DNA from: Chrysopilus asiliformis
Lineage: Eukaryota; Arthropoda; Insecta; Diptera; Rhagionidae
Assembly (NCBI GenBank): GCA_964034945.1
Contig: CAXIUK010000008.1
Span: 47,001-111,000, forward strand
Length of the DNA stretch: 64,000 nucleotides
Reading direction: 5' to 3'
Shown here: positions 30,977 to 45,000 of the stretch, one piece after another
Layout: the number at the start of each line of letters is the position of its first letter
Position numbering within the stretch: position 1 is the stretch's first letter
Notes under the pieces: generated by a model
What the model saw: the letters and a program-made list of their open reading frames with translations, nothing else
Databases searched by the model: none
Told to the model about the DNA's origin: nothing
Translations under genes and position numbers: made by a program

Positions 30977-31067
30977 CTCTAAATGCCACACCTAAAAATT
31001 CATAATTTTTCTCGAACGATAAAGTGTTATCCTCACAATCTAAGATGATTCTAATTCTTTCCCCAAC
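30977..31067 (-). CDS. Fsn: Fsn/FBXO45-type F-box SPRY protein, penultimate coding exon
   Basis: The acceptor TTTTTTCCCATAG precedes the exon, which encodes [20 protein letters not shown] and [10 protein letters not shown]. It ends one base into a Gly codon before donor GTAAAT. The phase matches the last exon exactly. The sequence is the [24 protein letters not shown] core of the SPRY domain and is very strongly conserved among insects. The upstream intron is at least 1.9 kb and is filled with repeats up to array 1. Preceding exons should lie at higher coordinates on this strand, yet none appears before the array. Either array 1 is part of an Fsn intron, or the locus is rearranged or misjoined. 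Confidence 0.93.
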
Positions 31068-31149
31068 CTATGGGAAAAAATATTCAGACAACTTTGTTGG
31101 TAATTTAAGTATACTTCCGGCCAATATTGTACCACTTCCAACTTTATTT

Positions 31150-31500
31150 TTTTTTTCTATTTATAACAGGTATTATCCTTCGTAGAGTTGAATCACTCTT
31201 TACATTTTACACAGCAGTACAATCTATGTATATAAAAGCCAAATACCACTTACTCACTCATCACAGTATCTCCAGAACCGCTAAATCGATTGCGATAAAA
31301 TTTTGCACACAGATTAGTCTTCCCTCATAGAGGCTCGCTAAGAAACGGTTTTACAAAATTCAAAACGGAAGGTCCTGTAAGGATAACTCAAATATACATA
31401 TTTTTTCTCATTTTTCCTCCTAAAACTGGCATTAGGGGATTTTCTAGGTCACTAATCACTAGGGCTGCCAAATATATGCACTAAAAAGCAAGTGTCTGTC
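31150..31500. repeat. Dispersed repeat in the Fsn upstream intron
   Basis: This contains 'tatataaaagccaaataccac', GATAAAATTTTGCACACAG at 31291-31309, and GGAAGGTCCTGTAAGGATAA near 31368. The last is shared with the 122-bp unit at 1253. No exon was found. Confidence 0.5.
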
Positions 31501-31550
31501 TCGTTAAGAAATTTTAGTGAAAAGGAAATTAAGGAAATAAATTTTTATTT

Positions 31551-31808
31551 AAAACATAACAAAAGCTATAATTGCCAATCTGGCAATTGATGAAAATCCG
31601 TATGGTGATTTAAGTGAACGGCAAATAGTTGTATCAAAATTCCACTGTGAAGTAAAACTTTCCAATAAGATTTTTTAAAATTTATTATAATCGGATTTTG
31701 ATGTACGGGAGTTTTATGTAGAATCATATCCTCAATAACTTTTGTTCTTGCACTTTTTTGATAAGATGCACCGTTTTTGAGATATTCGGTTTCACCATAC
31801 GGGTATAA
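31551..31808 (-). mobile_element. HINE copy, internally deleted
   Basis: Both termini are present (hairpin at 31570-31587 and CACCATACGGGTATA at 31794-31808). The sequence jumps from GAGATATTC directly to the 5' end, removing the microsatellite and both flanks. Positions 31809-32289 hold nothing recognised beyond AT-rich sequence. Confidence 0.8.
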
Positions 31809-32289
31809 TAATTTTATTTATAATTGGTTTATGATAAGAGAAGTATGAAATAAATATCATACATACAGTGTTCGAAACGTTCCCATTTCTAGTCTTTCGT
31901 TCAAATTAGTTATATATATAATGATGAAGGTATTACATAAATTTACTACTATTTCATCGATTCTACTACTATTTTTCGGCCAATTTACTACGATTTCGAA
32001 AATCAAAAGTCACAACCCTGAACAGAACTTTAATGCTGGGAACGAAATATCGCTCTCTTACTAATGAAATACATACTTATATATGTATGTGCATGATAAC
32101 CAACAGCCATCGCTCAAGGCTTTCATTCATTTTTATGCGAGGCCCACAAACCGCTTTGAACAAGAAGCAAAAACTTAAATAGAAATCATTTTCGTTCCCC
32201 AGAACGAGTGTCGGAAACCACAGCAAACGCTCTTGCCGTTAAGAGCGAAACTTTTAAGAGCGAAAAGAACGAAATAACATGAGAATACA

Positions 32290-32828
32290 TCAGATTCAAT
32301 ACACACAAAGGAGCATAAAAAGAGTATAAATGTGAAATCGGTACTACAAGCAGCAAACACAGCATAACAGCGGCAATGAAAATTTAGATTTTGATTTTTA
32401 ATAAAATAATTGAATATATTGTTGTGCATTTACTATTGCAAATGCGAATGGTTTTCGACTGTGATTCCAATGAATGGACATTTGTGCACAACGGAGATTT
32501 TCTAAAATAATTCGCATAGCCGAATCAGATGGTGAATATATAAACTTCTTGTAAGTTCCTAATAAACAATTTCTGTAATAGAGAGCAGGAGGAGTTGACA
32601 CAACTCTATCTGACAAGTGCTTCGTCACTCCCGTGAGCCCGAAACATGAACCTTCACGGTGATAACACAGTGCCACAGTTGTACTGGACCTAATTCAGGT
32701 TTAACAGAAAAAACTTTCACGACTGATAAAAGGCAAAAAACTCAAAACAAAACATAATTGAACATAGTTTAACATAACAAAATACCCTAAACAATACTTT
32801 AATGTAGGCCGTATATTATAACACAGTT
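32290..32828. repeat. Dispersed repeat split by an insertion
   Basis: The outer parts match 21590-21755. The middle, 32415-32754, is an insertion absent from the other copy (see its own entry). Confidence 0.7.
32415..32754 (+). mobile_element. 340-bp insertion with target duplication and A-rich end
   Basis: The insert is bounded by TAATTGAA on both sides (32407-32414 and 32755-32762). The copy at 21680-21692 has the sequence once. The right end is A-rich (AAAAGGCAAAAAACTC...AAAAC), as for a retroposed transcript in plus orientation. Inside, CCGTGA...TCACGG (about 32629-32658) can form a stem. No coding frame, tRNA boxes or family is recognised, so a structural-RNA retrocopy or SINE is only a guess. 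Confidence 0.55.
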
Positions 32829-32831
32829 TCA

Positions 32832-33011
32832 GATATTCGTAAAAAACGGCTTCGTTCCTATGGGGGGTACCCCATTTTTGCCCATGAACGAATATAGCCT
32901 TGCATTTTACGAAAAACGGATCTGCGCAAAATTTCAAGTCTGTAGCTCAATCCGTACGCCCGCAATCCGCGCTACAGATGGACGGACAGACGGACAGACT
33001 GAAAGACACAC
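32832..33011 (-). mobile_element. HINE 3' half forming the left edge of array 1
   Basis: The reverse complement of the HINE conserved 3' block runs from 'agatattcg' through TACCCC, CATTTTACGAAAAACGG and AAATTTCAAG to CGCAATCCGCGC. It then enters the microsatellite position (32975 onwards) as GGACGGACAGACGGACAG, which grades into octamers. The HINE is truncated on its other side at 32832, and its 5' half is not found beyond the array. Confidence 0.85.
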
Positions 33012-36000
33012 TGACAGACTGGCAGACAGACTGACAGACTGACAGACTGACAGACTGACAGACTGACAGACTGACAGACTGACAGACTGACAGACTGACA
33101 GACTGACAGACTGACAGACTGACAGACTGACAGACTGACAGACTGACAGACTGACAGACTGACAGACTGACAGACTGACAGACTGACAGACTGACAGACT
33201 GACAGACTGACAGACTGACAGACTGACAGACTGACAGACTGACAGACTGACAGACTGACAGACTGACAGACTGACAGACTGACAGACTGACAGACTGACA
33301 GACTGACAGACTGACAGACTGACAGACTGACAGACTGACAGACTGACAGACTGACAGACTGACAGACTGACAGACTGACAGACTGACAGACTGACAGACT
33401 GACAGACTGACAGACTGACAGACTGACAGACTGACAGACTGACAGACTGACAGACTGACAGACTGACAGACTGACAGACTGACAGACTGACAGACTGACA
33501 GACTGACAGACTGACAGACTGACAGACTGACAGACTGACAGACTGACAGACTGACAGACTGACAGACTGACAGACTGACAGACTGACAGACTGACAGACT
33601 GACAGACTGACAGACTGACAGACTGACAGACTGACAGACTGACAGACTGACAGACTGACAGACTGACAGACTGACAGACTGACAGACTGACAGACTGACA
33701 GACTGACAGACTGACAGACTGACAGACTGACAGACTGACAGACTGACAGACTGACAGACTGACAGACTGACAGACTGACAGACTGACAGACTGACAGACT
33801 GACAGACTGACAGACTGACAGACTGACAGACTGACAGACTGACAGACTGACAGACTGACAGACTGACAGACTGACAGACTGACAGACTGACAGACTGACA
33901 GACTGACAGACTGACAGACTGACAGACTGACAGACTGACAGACTGACAGACTGACAGACTGACAGACTGACAGACTGACAGACTGACAGACTGACAGACT
34001 GACAGACTGACAGACTGACAGACTGACAGACTGACAGACTGACAGACTGACAGACTGACAGACTGACAGACTGACAGACTGACAGACTGACAGACTGACA
34101 GACTGACAGACTGACAGACTGACAGACTGACAGACTGACAGACTGACAGACTGACAGACTGACAGACTGACAGACTGACAGACTGACAGACTGACAGACT
34201 GACAGACTGACAGACTGACAGACTGACAGACTGACAGACTGACAGACTGACAGACTGACAGACTGACAGACTGACAGACTGACAGACTGACAGACTGACA
34301 GACTGACAGACTGACAGACTGACAGACTGACAGACTGACAGACTGACAGACTGACAGACTGACAGACTGACAGACTGACAGACTGACAGACTGACAGACT
34401 GACAGACTGACAGACTGACAGACTGCTGACAGACTGACAGACTGACAGACTGACAGACTGACAGACTGACAGACTGACAGACTGACAGACTGACAGACTG
34501 ACAGACTGCTGACAGACTGACAGACTGACAGACTGACAGACTGCTGACAGACTGACAGACTGACAGACTGACAGACTGACAGACTGACAGACTGACAGAC
34601 TGCTGACAGACTGACAGACTGACAGACTGACAGACTGACAGACTGCTGACAGACTGACAGACTGACAGACTGACAGACTGACAGACTGACAGACTGACAG
34701 ACTGACAGACTGACAGACTGACAGACTGACAGACTGACAGACTGACAGACTGACAGACTGACAGACTGACAGACTGACAGACTGACAGACTGACAGACTG
34801 ACAGACTGACAGACTGACAGACTGACAGACTGACAGACTGACAGACTGACAGACTGACAGACTGACAGACTGACAGACTGACAGACTGACAGACTGACAG
34901 ACTGACAGACTGACAGACTGACAGACTGACAGACTGACAGACTGACAGACTGACAGACTGACAGACTGACAGACTGACAGACTGACAGACTGACAGACTG
35001 ACAGACTGACAGACTGACAGACTGACAGACTGACAGACTGACAGACTGACAGACTGACAGACTGACAGACTGACAGACTGACAGACTGACAGACTGACAG
35101 ACTGACAGACTGACAGACTGACAGACTGACAGACTGACAGACTGACAGACTGACAGACTGACAGACTGACAGACTGACAGACTGACAGACTGACAGACTG
35201 ACAGACTGACAGACTGACAGACTGACAGACTGACAGACTGACAGACTGACAGACTGACATACTGACATACTGACATACTGACAGACTGACAGACTGACAG
35301 ACTGACAGACTGACAGACTGACAGACTGACAGACTGACAGACTGACAGACTGACAGACTGACAGACTGACAGACTGACAGACTGACAGACTGACAGACTG
35401 ACAGACTGACAGACTGACAGACTGACAGACTGACAGACTGACAGACTGACAGACTGACAGACTGACAGACTGACAGACTGACAGACTGACAGACTGACAG
35501 ACTGACAGACTGACAGACTGACAGACTGACAGACTGACAGACTGACAGACTGACAGACTGACAGACTGACAGACTGACAGACTGACAGACTGACAGACTG
35601 ACAGACTGACAGACTGACAGACTGACAGACTGACAGACTGACAGACTGACAGACTGACAGACTGACAGACTGACAGACTGACAGACTGACAGACTGACAG
35701 ACTGACAGACTGACAGACTGACAGACTGACAGACTGACAGACTGACAGACTGACAGACTGACAGACTGACAGACTGACAGACTGACAGACTGACAGACTG
35801 ACAGACTGACAGACTGACAGACTGACAGACTGACAGACTGACAGACTGACAGACTGACAGACTGACAGACTGACAGACTGACAGACTGACAGACTGACAG
35901 ACTGACAGACTGACAGACTGACAGACTGACAGACTGACAGACTGACAGACTGACAGACTGACAGACTGACAGACTGACAGACTGACAGACTGACAGACTG

Positions 36001-39000
36001 ACAGACTGACAGACTGACAGACTGACAGACTGACAGACTGACAGACTGACAGACTGACAGACTGACAGACTGACAGACTGACAGACTGACAGACTGACAG
36101 ACTGACAGACTGACAGACTGACAGACTGACAGACTGACAGACTGACAGACTGACAGACTGACAGACTGACAGACTGACAGACTGACAGACTGACAGACTG
36201 ACAGACTGACAGACTGACAGACTGACAGACTGACAGACTGACAGACTGACAGACTGACAGACTGACAGACTGACAGACTGACAGACTGACAGACTGACAG
36301 ACTGACAGACTGACAGACTGACAGACTGACAGACTGACAGACTGACAGACTGACAGACTGACAGACTGACAGACTGACAGACTGACAGACTGACAGACTG
36401 ACAGACTGACAGACTGACAGACTGACAGACTGACAGACTGACAGACTGACAGACTGACAGACTGACAGACTGACAGACTGACAGACTGACAGACTGACAG
36501 ACTGACAGACTGACAGACTGACAGACTGACAGACTGACAGACTGACAGACTGACAGACTGACAGACTGACAGACTGACAGACTGACAGACTGACAGACTG
36601 ACAGACTGACAGACTGACAGACTGACAGACTGACAGACTGACAGACTGACAGACTGACAGACTGACAGACTGACAGACTGACAGACTGACAGACTGACAG
36701 ACTGACAGACTGACAGACTGACAGACTGACAGACTGACAGACTGACAGACTGACAGACTGACAGACTGACAGACTGACAGACTGACAGACTGACAGACTG
36801 ACAGACTGACAGACTGACAGACTGACAGACTGACAGACTGACAGACTGACAGACTGACAGACTGACAGACTGACAGACTGACAGACTGACAGACTGACAG
36901 ACTGACAGACTGACAGACTGACAGACTGACAGACTGACAGACTGACAGACTGACAGACTGACAGACTGACAGACTGACAGACTGACAGACTGACAGACTG
37001 ACAGACTGACAGACTGACAGACTGACAGACTGACAGACTGACAGACTGACAGACTGACAGACTGACAGACTGACAGACTGACAGACTGACAGACTGACAG
37101 ACTGACAGACTGACAGACTGACAGACTGACAGACTGACAGACTGACAGACTGACAGACTGACAGACTGACAGACTGACAGACTGACAGACTGACAGACTG
37201 ACAGACTGACAGACTGACAGACTGACAGACTGACAGACTGACAGACTGACAGACTGACAGACTGACAGACTGACAGACTGACAGACTGACAGACTGACAG
37301 ACTGACAGACTGACAGACTGACAGACTGACAGACTGACAGACTGACAGACTGACAGACTGACAGACTGACAGACTGACAGACTGACAGACTGACAGACTG
37401 ACAGACTGACAGACTGACAGACTGACAGACTGACAGACTGACAGACTGACAGACTGACAGACTGACAGACTGACAGACTGACAGACTGACAGACTGACAG
37501 ACTGACAGACTGACAGACTGACAGACTGACAGACTGACAGACTGACAGACTGACAGACTGACAGACTGACAGACTGACAGACTGACAGACTGACAGACTG
37601 ACAGACTGACAGACTGACAGACTGACAGACTGACAGACTGACAGACTGACAGACTGACAGACTGACAGACTGACAGACTGACAGACTGACAGACTGACAG
37701 ACTGACAGACTGACAGACTGACAGACTGACAGACTGACAGACTGACAGACTGACAGACTGACAGACTGACAGACTGACAGACTGACAGACTGACAGACTG
37801 ACAGACTGACAGACTGACAGACTGACAGACTGACAGACTGACAGACTGACAGACTGACAGACTGACAGACTGCTGACAGACTGACAGACTGACAGACTGA
37901 CAGACTGACAGACTGACAGACTGACAGACTGACAGACTGACAGACTGACAGACTGACAGACTGACAGACTGACAGACTGACAGACTGACAGACTGACAGA
38001 CTGACAGACTGACAGACTGACAGACTGACAGACTGACAGACTGACAGACTGACAGACTGACAGACTGACAGACTGACAGACTGACAGACTGACAGACTGA
38101 CAGACTGACAGACTGACAGACTGACAGACTGACAGACTGACAGACTGACAGACTGACAGACTGACAGACTGACAGACTGACAGACTGACAGACTGACAGA
38201 CTGACAGACTGACAGACTGACAGACTGACAGACTGACAGACTGACAGACTGACAGACTGACAGACTGACAGACTGACAGACTGACAGACTGACAGACTGA
38301 CAGACTGACAGACTGACAGACTGACAGACTGACAGACTGACAGACTGACAGACTGACAGACTGACAGACTGACAGACTGACAGACTGACAGACTGACAGA
38401 CTGACAGACTGACAGACTGACAGACTGACAGACTGACAGACTGACAGACTGACAGACTGACAGACTGACAGACTGACAGACTGACAGACTGACAGACTGA
38501 CAGACTGACAGACTGACAGACTGACAGACTGACAGACTGACAGACTGACAGACTGACAGACTGACAGACTGACAGACTGACAGACTGACAGACTGACAGA
38601 CTGACAGACTGACAGACTGACAGACTGACAGACTGACAGACTGACAGACTGACAGACTGACAGACTGACAGACTGACAGACTGACAGACTGACAGACTGA
38701 CAGACTGACAGACTGACAGACTGACAGACTGACAGACTGACAGACTGACAGACTGACAGACTGACAGACTGACAGACTGACAGACTGACAGACTGACAGA
38801 CTGACAGACTGACAGACTGACAGACTGACAGACTGACAGACTGACAGACTGACAGACTGACAGACTGACAGACTGACAGACTGACAGACTGACAGACTGA
38901 CAGACTGACAGACTGACAGACTGACAGACTGACAGACTGACAGACTGACAGACTGACAGACTGACAGACTGACAGACTGGACTGACAGACTGACAGACTG

Positions 39001-42000
39001 ACAGACTGACAGACTGACAGACTGACAGACTGACAGACTGACAGACTGACAGACTGACAGACTGACAGACTGACAGACTGACAGACTGACAGACTGACAG
39101 ACTGACAGACTGACAGACTGACAGACTGACAGACTGACAGACTGACAGACTGACAGACTGACAGACTGACAGACTGACAGACTGACAGACTGACAGACTG
39201 ACAGACTGACAGACTGACAGACTGACAGACTGACAGACTGACAGACTGACAGACTGACAGACTGACAGACTGACAGACTGACAGACTGACAGACTGACAG
39301 ACTGACAGACTGACAGACTGACAGACTGACAGACTGACAGACTGACAGACTGACAGACTGACAGACTGACAGACTGACAGACTGACAGACTGACAGACTG
39401 ACAGACTGACAGACTGACAGACTGACAGACTGACAGACTGACAGACTGACAGACTGACAGACTGACAGACTGACAGACTGACAGACTGACAGACTGACAG
39501 ACTGACAGACTGACAGACTGACAGACTGACAGACTGACAGACTGACAGACTGACAGACTGACAGACTGACAGACTGACAGACTGACAGACTGACAGACTG
39601 ACAGACTGACAGACTGACAGACTGACAGACTGACAGACTGACAGACTGACAGACTGACAGACTGACAGACTGACAGACTGACAGACTGACAGACTGACAG
39701 ACTGACAGACTGACAGACTGACAGACTGACAGACTGACAGACTGACAGACTGACAGACTGACAGACTGACAGACTGACAGACTGACAGACTGACAGACTG
39801 ACAGACTGACAGACTGACAGACTGACAGACTGACAGACTGACAGACTGACAGACTGACAGACTGACAGACTGACAGACTGACAGACTGACAGACTGACAG
39901 ACTGACAGACTGACAGACTGACAGACTGACAGACTGACAGACTGACAGACTGACAGACTGACAGACTGACAGACTGACAGACTGACAGACTGACAGACTG
40001 ACAGACTGACAGACTGACAGACTGACAGACTGACAGACTGACAGACTGACAGACTGACAGACTGACAGACTGACAGACTGACAGACTGACAGACTGACAG
40101 ACTGACAGACTGACAGACTGACAGACTGACAGACTGACAGACTGACAGACTGACAGACTGACAGACTGACAGACTGACAGACTGACAGACTGACAGACTG
40201 ACAGACTGACAGACTGACAGACTGACAGACTGACAGACTGACAGACTGACAGACTGACAGACTGACAGACTGACAGACTGACAGACTGACAGACTGACAG
40301 ACTGACAGACTGACAGACTGACAGACTGACAGACTGACAGACTGACAGACTGACAGACTGACAGACTGACAGACTGACAGACTGACAGACTGACAGACTG
40401 ACAGACTGACAGACTGACAGACTGACAGACTGACAGACTGACAGACTGACAGACTGACAGACTGACAGACTGACAGACTGACAGACTGACAGACTGACAG
40501 ACTGACAGACTGACAGACTGACAGACTGACAGACTGACAGACTGACAGACTGACAGACTGACAGACTGACAGACTGACAGACTGACAGACTGACAGACTG
40601 ACAGACTGACAGACTGACAGACTGACAGACTGACAGACTGACAGACTGACAGACTGACAGACTGACAGACTGACAGACTGACAGACTGACAGACTGACAG
40701 ACTGACAGACTGACAGACTGACAGACTGACAGACTGACAGACTGACAGACTGACAGACTGACAGACTGACAGACTGACAGACTGACAGACTGACAGACTG
40801 ACAGACTGACAGACTGACAGACTGACAGACTGACAGACTGACAGACTGACAGACTGACAGACTGACAGACTGACAGACTGACAGACTGACAGACTGACAG
40901 ACTGACAGACTGACAGACTGACAGACTGACAGACTGACAGACTGACAGACTGACAGACTGACAGACTGACAGACTGACAGACTGACAGACTGACAGACTG
41001 ACAGACTGACAGACTGACAGACTGACAGACTGACAGACTGACAGACTGACAGACTGACAGACTGACAGACTGACAGACTGACAGACTGACAGACTGACAG
41101 ACTGACAGACTGACAGACTGACAGACTGACAGACTGACAGACTGACAGACTGACAGACTGACAGACTGACAGACTGACAGACTGACAGACTGACAGACTG
41201 ACAGACTGACAGACTGACAGACTGACAGACTGACAGACTGACAGACTGACAGACTGACAGACTGACAGACTGACAGACTGACAGACTGACAGACTGACAG
41301 ACTGACAGACTGACAGACTGACAGACTGACAGACTGACAGACTGACAGACTGACAGACTGACAGACTGACAGACTGACAGACTGACAGACTGACAGACTG
41401 ACAGACTGACAGACTGACAGACTGACAGACTGACAGACTGACAGACTGACAGACTGACAGACTGACAGACTGACAGACTGACAGACTGACAGACTGACAG
41501 ACTGACAGACTGACAGACTGACAGACTGACAGACTGACAGACTGACAGACTGACAGACTGACAGACTGACAGACTGACAGACTGACAGACTGACAGACTG
41601 ACAGACTGACAGACTGACAGACTGACAGACTGACAGACTGACAGACTGACAGACTGACAGACTGACAGACTGACAGACTGACAGACTGACAGACTGACAG
41701 ACTGACAGACTGACAGACTGACAGACTGACAGACTGACAGACTGACAGACTGACAGACTGACAGACTGACAGACTGACAGACTGACAGACTGACAGACTG
41801 ACAGACTGACAGACTGACAGACTGACAGACTGACAGACTGACAGACTGACAGACTGACAGACTGACAGACTGACAGACTGACAGACTGACAGACTGACAG
41901 ACTGACAGACTGACAGACTGACAGACTGACAGACTGACAGACTGACAGACTGACAGACTGACAGACTGACAGACTGACAGACTGACAGACTGACAGACTG

Positions 42001-45000
42001 ACAGACTGACAGACTGACAGACTGACAGACTGACAGACTGACAGACTGACAGACTGACAGACTGACAGACTGACAGACTGACAGACTGACAGACTGACAG
42101 ACTGACAGACTGACAGACTGACAGACTGACAGACTGACAGACTGACAGACTGACAGACTGACAGACTGACAGACTGACAGACTGACAGACTGACAGACTG
42201 ACAGACTGACAGACTGACAGACTGACAGACTGACAGACTGACAGACTGACAGACTGACAGACTGACAGACTGACAGACTGACAGACTGACAGACTGACAG
42301 ACTGACAGACTGACAGACTGACAGACTGACAGACTGACAGACTGACAGACTGACAGACTGACAGACTGACAGACTGACAGACTGACAGACTGACAGACTG
42401 ACAGACTGACAGACTGACAGACTGACAGACTGACAGACTGACAGACTGACAGACTGACAGACTGACAGACTGACAGACTGACAGACTGACAGACTGACAG
42501 ACTGACAGACTGACAGACTGACAGACTGACAGACTGACAGACTGACAGACTGACAGACTGACAGACTGACAGACTGACAGACTGACAGACTGACAGACTG
42601 ACAGACTGACAGACTGACAGACTGACAGACTGACAGACTGACAGACTGACAGACTGACAGACTGACAGACTGACAGACTGACAGACTGACAGACTGACAG
42701 ACTGCTGACAGACTGACAGACTGACAGACTGACAGACTGACAGACTGACAGACTGACAGACTGACAGACTGACAGACTGACAGACTGACAGACTGACAGA
42801 CTGACAGACTGACAGACTGACAGACTGACAGACTGACAGACTGACAGACTGACAGACTGACAGACTGACAGACTGACAGACTGACAGACTGACAGACTGA
42901 CAGACTGACAGACTGACAGACTGACAGACTGACAGACTGACAGACTGACAGACTGACAGACTGACAGACTGACAGACTGACAGACTGACAGACTGACAGA
43001 CTGACAGACTGACAGACTGACAGACTGACAGACTGACAGACTGACAGACTGACAGACTGACAGACTGACAGACTGACAGACTGACAGACTGACAGACTGA
43101 CAGACTGACAGACTGACAGACTGACAGACTGACAGACTGACAGACTGACAGACTGTGACAGACTGACAGACTGACAGACTGACAGACTGACAGACTGACA
43201 GACTGACAGACTGACAGACTGACAGACTGACAGACTGACAGACTGACAGACTGACAGACTGACAGACTGACAGACTGACAGACTGACAGACTGACAGACT
43301 GACAGACTGACAGACTGACAGACTGACAGACTGACAGACTGACAGACTGACAGACTGACAGACTGACAGACTGACAGACTGACAGACTGACAGACTGACA
43401 GACTGACAGACTGACAGACTGACAGACTGACAGACTGACAGACTGACAGACTGACAGACTGACAGACTGACAGACTGACAGACTGACAGACTGACAGACT
43501 GACAGACTGACAGACTGACAGACTGACAGACTGACAGACTGACAGACTGACAGACTGACAGACTGACAGACTGACAGACTGACAGACTGACAGACTGACA
43601 GACTGACAGACTGACAGACTGACAGACTGACAGACTGACAGACTGACAGACTGACAGACTGACAGACTGACAGACTGACAGACTGACAGACTGACAGACT
43701 GACAGACTGACAGACTGACAGACTGACAGACTGACAGACTGACAGACTGACAGACTGACAGACTGACAGACTGACAGACTGACAGACTGACAGACTGACA
43801 GACTGACAGACTGACAGACTGACAGACTGACAGACTGACAGACTGACAGACTGACAGACTGACAGACTGACAGACTGACAGACTGACAGACTGACAGACT
43901 GACAGACTGACAGACTGACAGACTGACAGACTGACAGACTGACAGACTGACAGACTGACAGACTGACAGACTGACAGACTGACAGACTGACAGACTGACA
44001 GACTGACAGACTGACAGACTGACAGACTGACAGACTGACAGACTGACAGACTGACAGACTGACAGACTGACAGACTGACAGACTGACAGACTGACAGACT
44101 GACAGACTGACAGACTGACAGACTGACAGACTGACAGACTGACAGACTGACAGACTGACAGACTGACAGACTGACAGACTGACAGACTGACAGACTGACA
44201 GACTGACAGACTGACAGACTGACAGACTGACAGACTGACAGACTGACAGACTGACAGACTGACAGACTGACAGACTGACAGACTGACAGACTGACAGACT
44301 GACAGACTGACAGACTGACAGACTGACAGACTGACAGACTGACAGACTGACAGACTGACAGACTGACAGACTGACAGACTGACAGACTGACAGACTGACA
44401 GACTGACAGACTGACAGACTGACAGACTGACAGACTGACAGACTGACAGACTGACAGACTGACAGACTGACAGACTGACAGACTGACAGACTGACAGACT
44501 GACAGACTGACAGACTGACAGACTGACAGACTGACAGACTGACAGACTGACAGACTGACAGACTGACAGACTGACAGACTGACAGACTGACAGACTGACA
44601 GACTGACAGACTGACAGACTGACAGACTGACAGACTGACAGACTGACAGACTGACAGACTGACAGACTGACAGACTGACAGACTGACAGACTGACAGACT
44701 GACAGACTGACAGACTGACAGACTGACAGACTGACAGACTGACAGACTGACAGACTGACAGACTGACAGACTGACAGACTGACAGACTGACAGACTGACA
44801 GACTGACAGACTGACAGACTGACAGACTGACAGACTGACAGACTGACAGACTGACAGACTGACAGACTGACAGACTGACAGACTGACAGACTGACAGACT
44901 GACAGACTGACAGACTGACAGACTGACAGACTGACAGACTGACAGACTGACAGACTGACAGACTGACAGACTGACAGACTGACAGACTGACAGACTGACA

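Noticed and set aside
32398..32676. Possible exon on minus strand with a pyrimidine-rich acceptor before 'aaattgtttatt'
   Set aside because: It lies inside a 340-bp insertion with target duplication that is absent from a paralogous copy, and the peptide matches nothing. Repeat origin is more likely.
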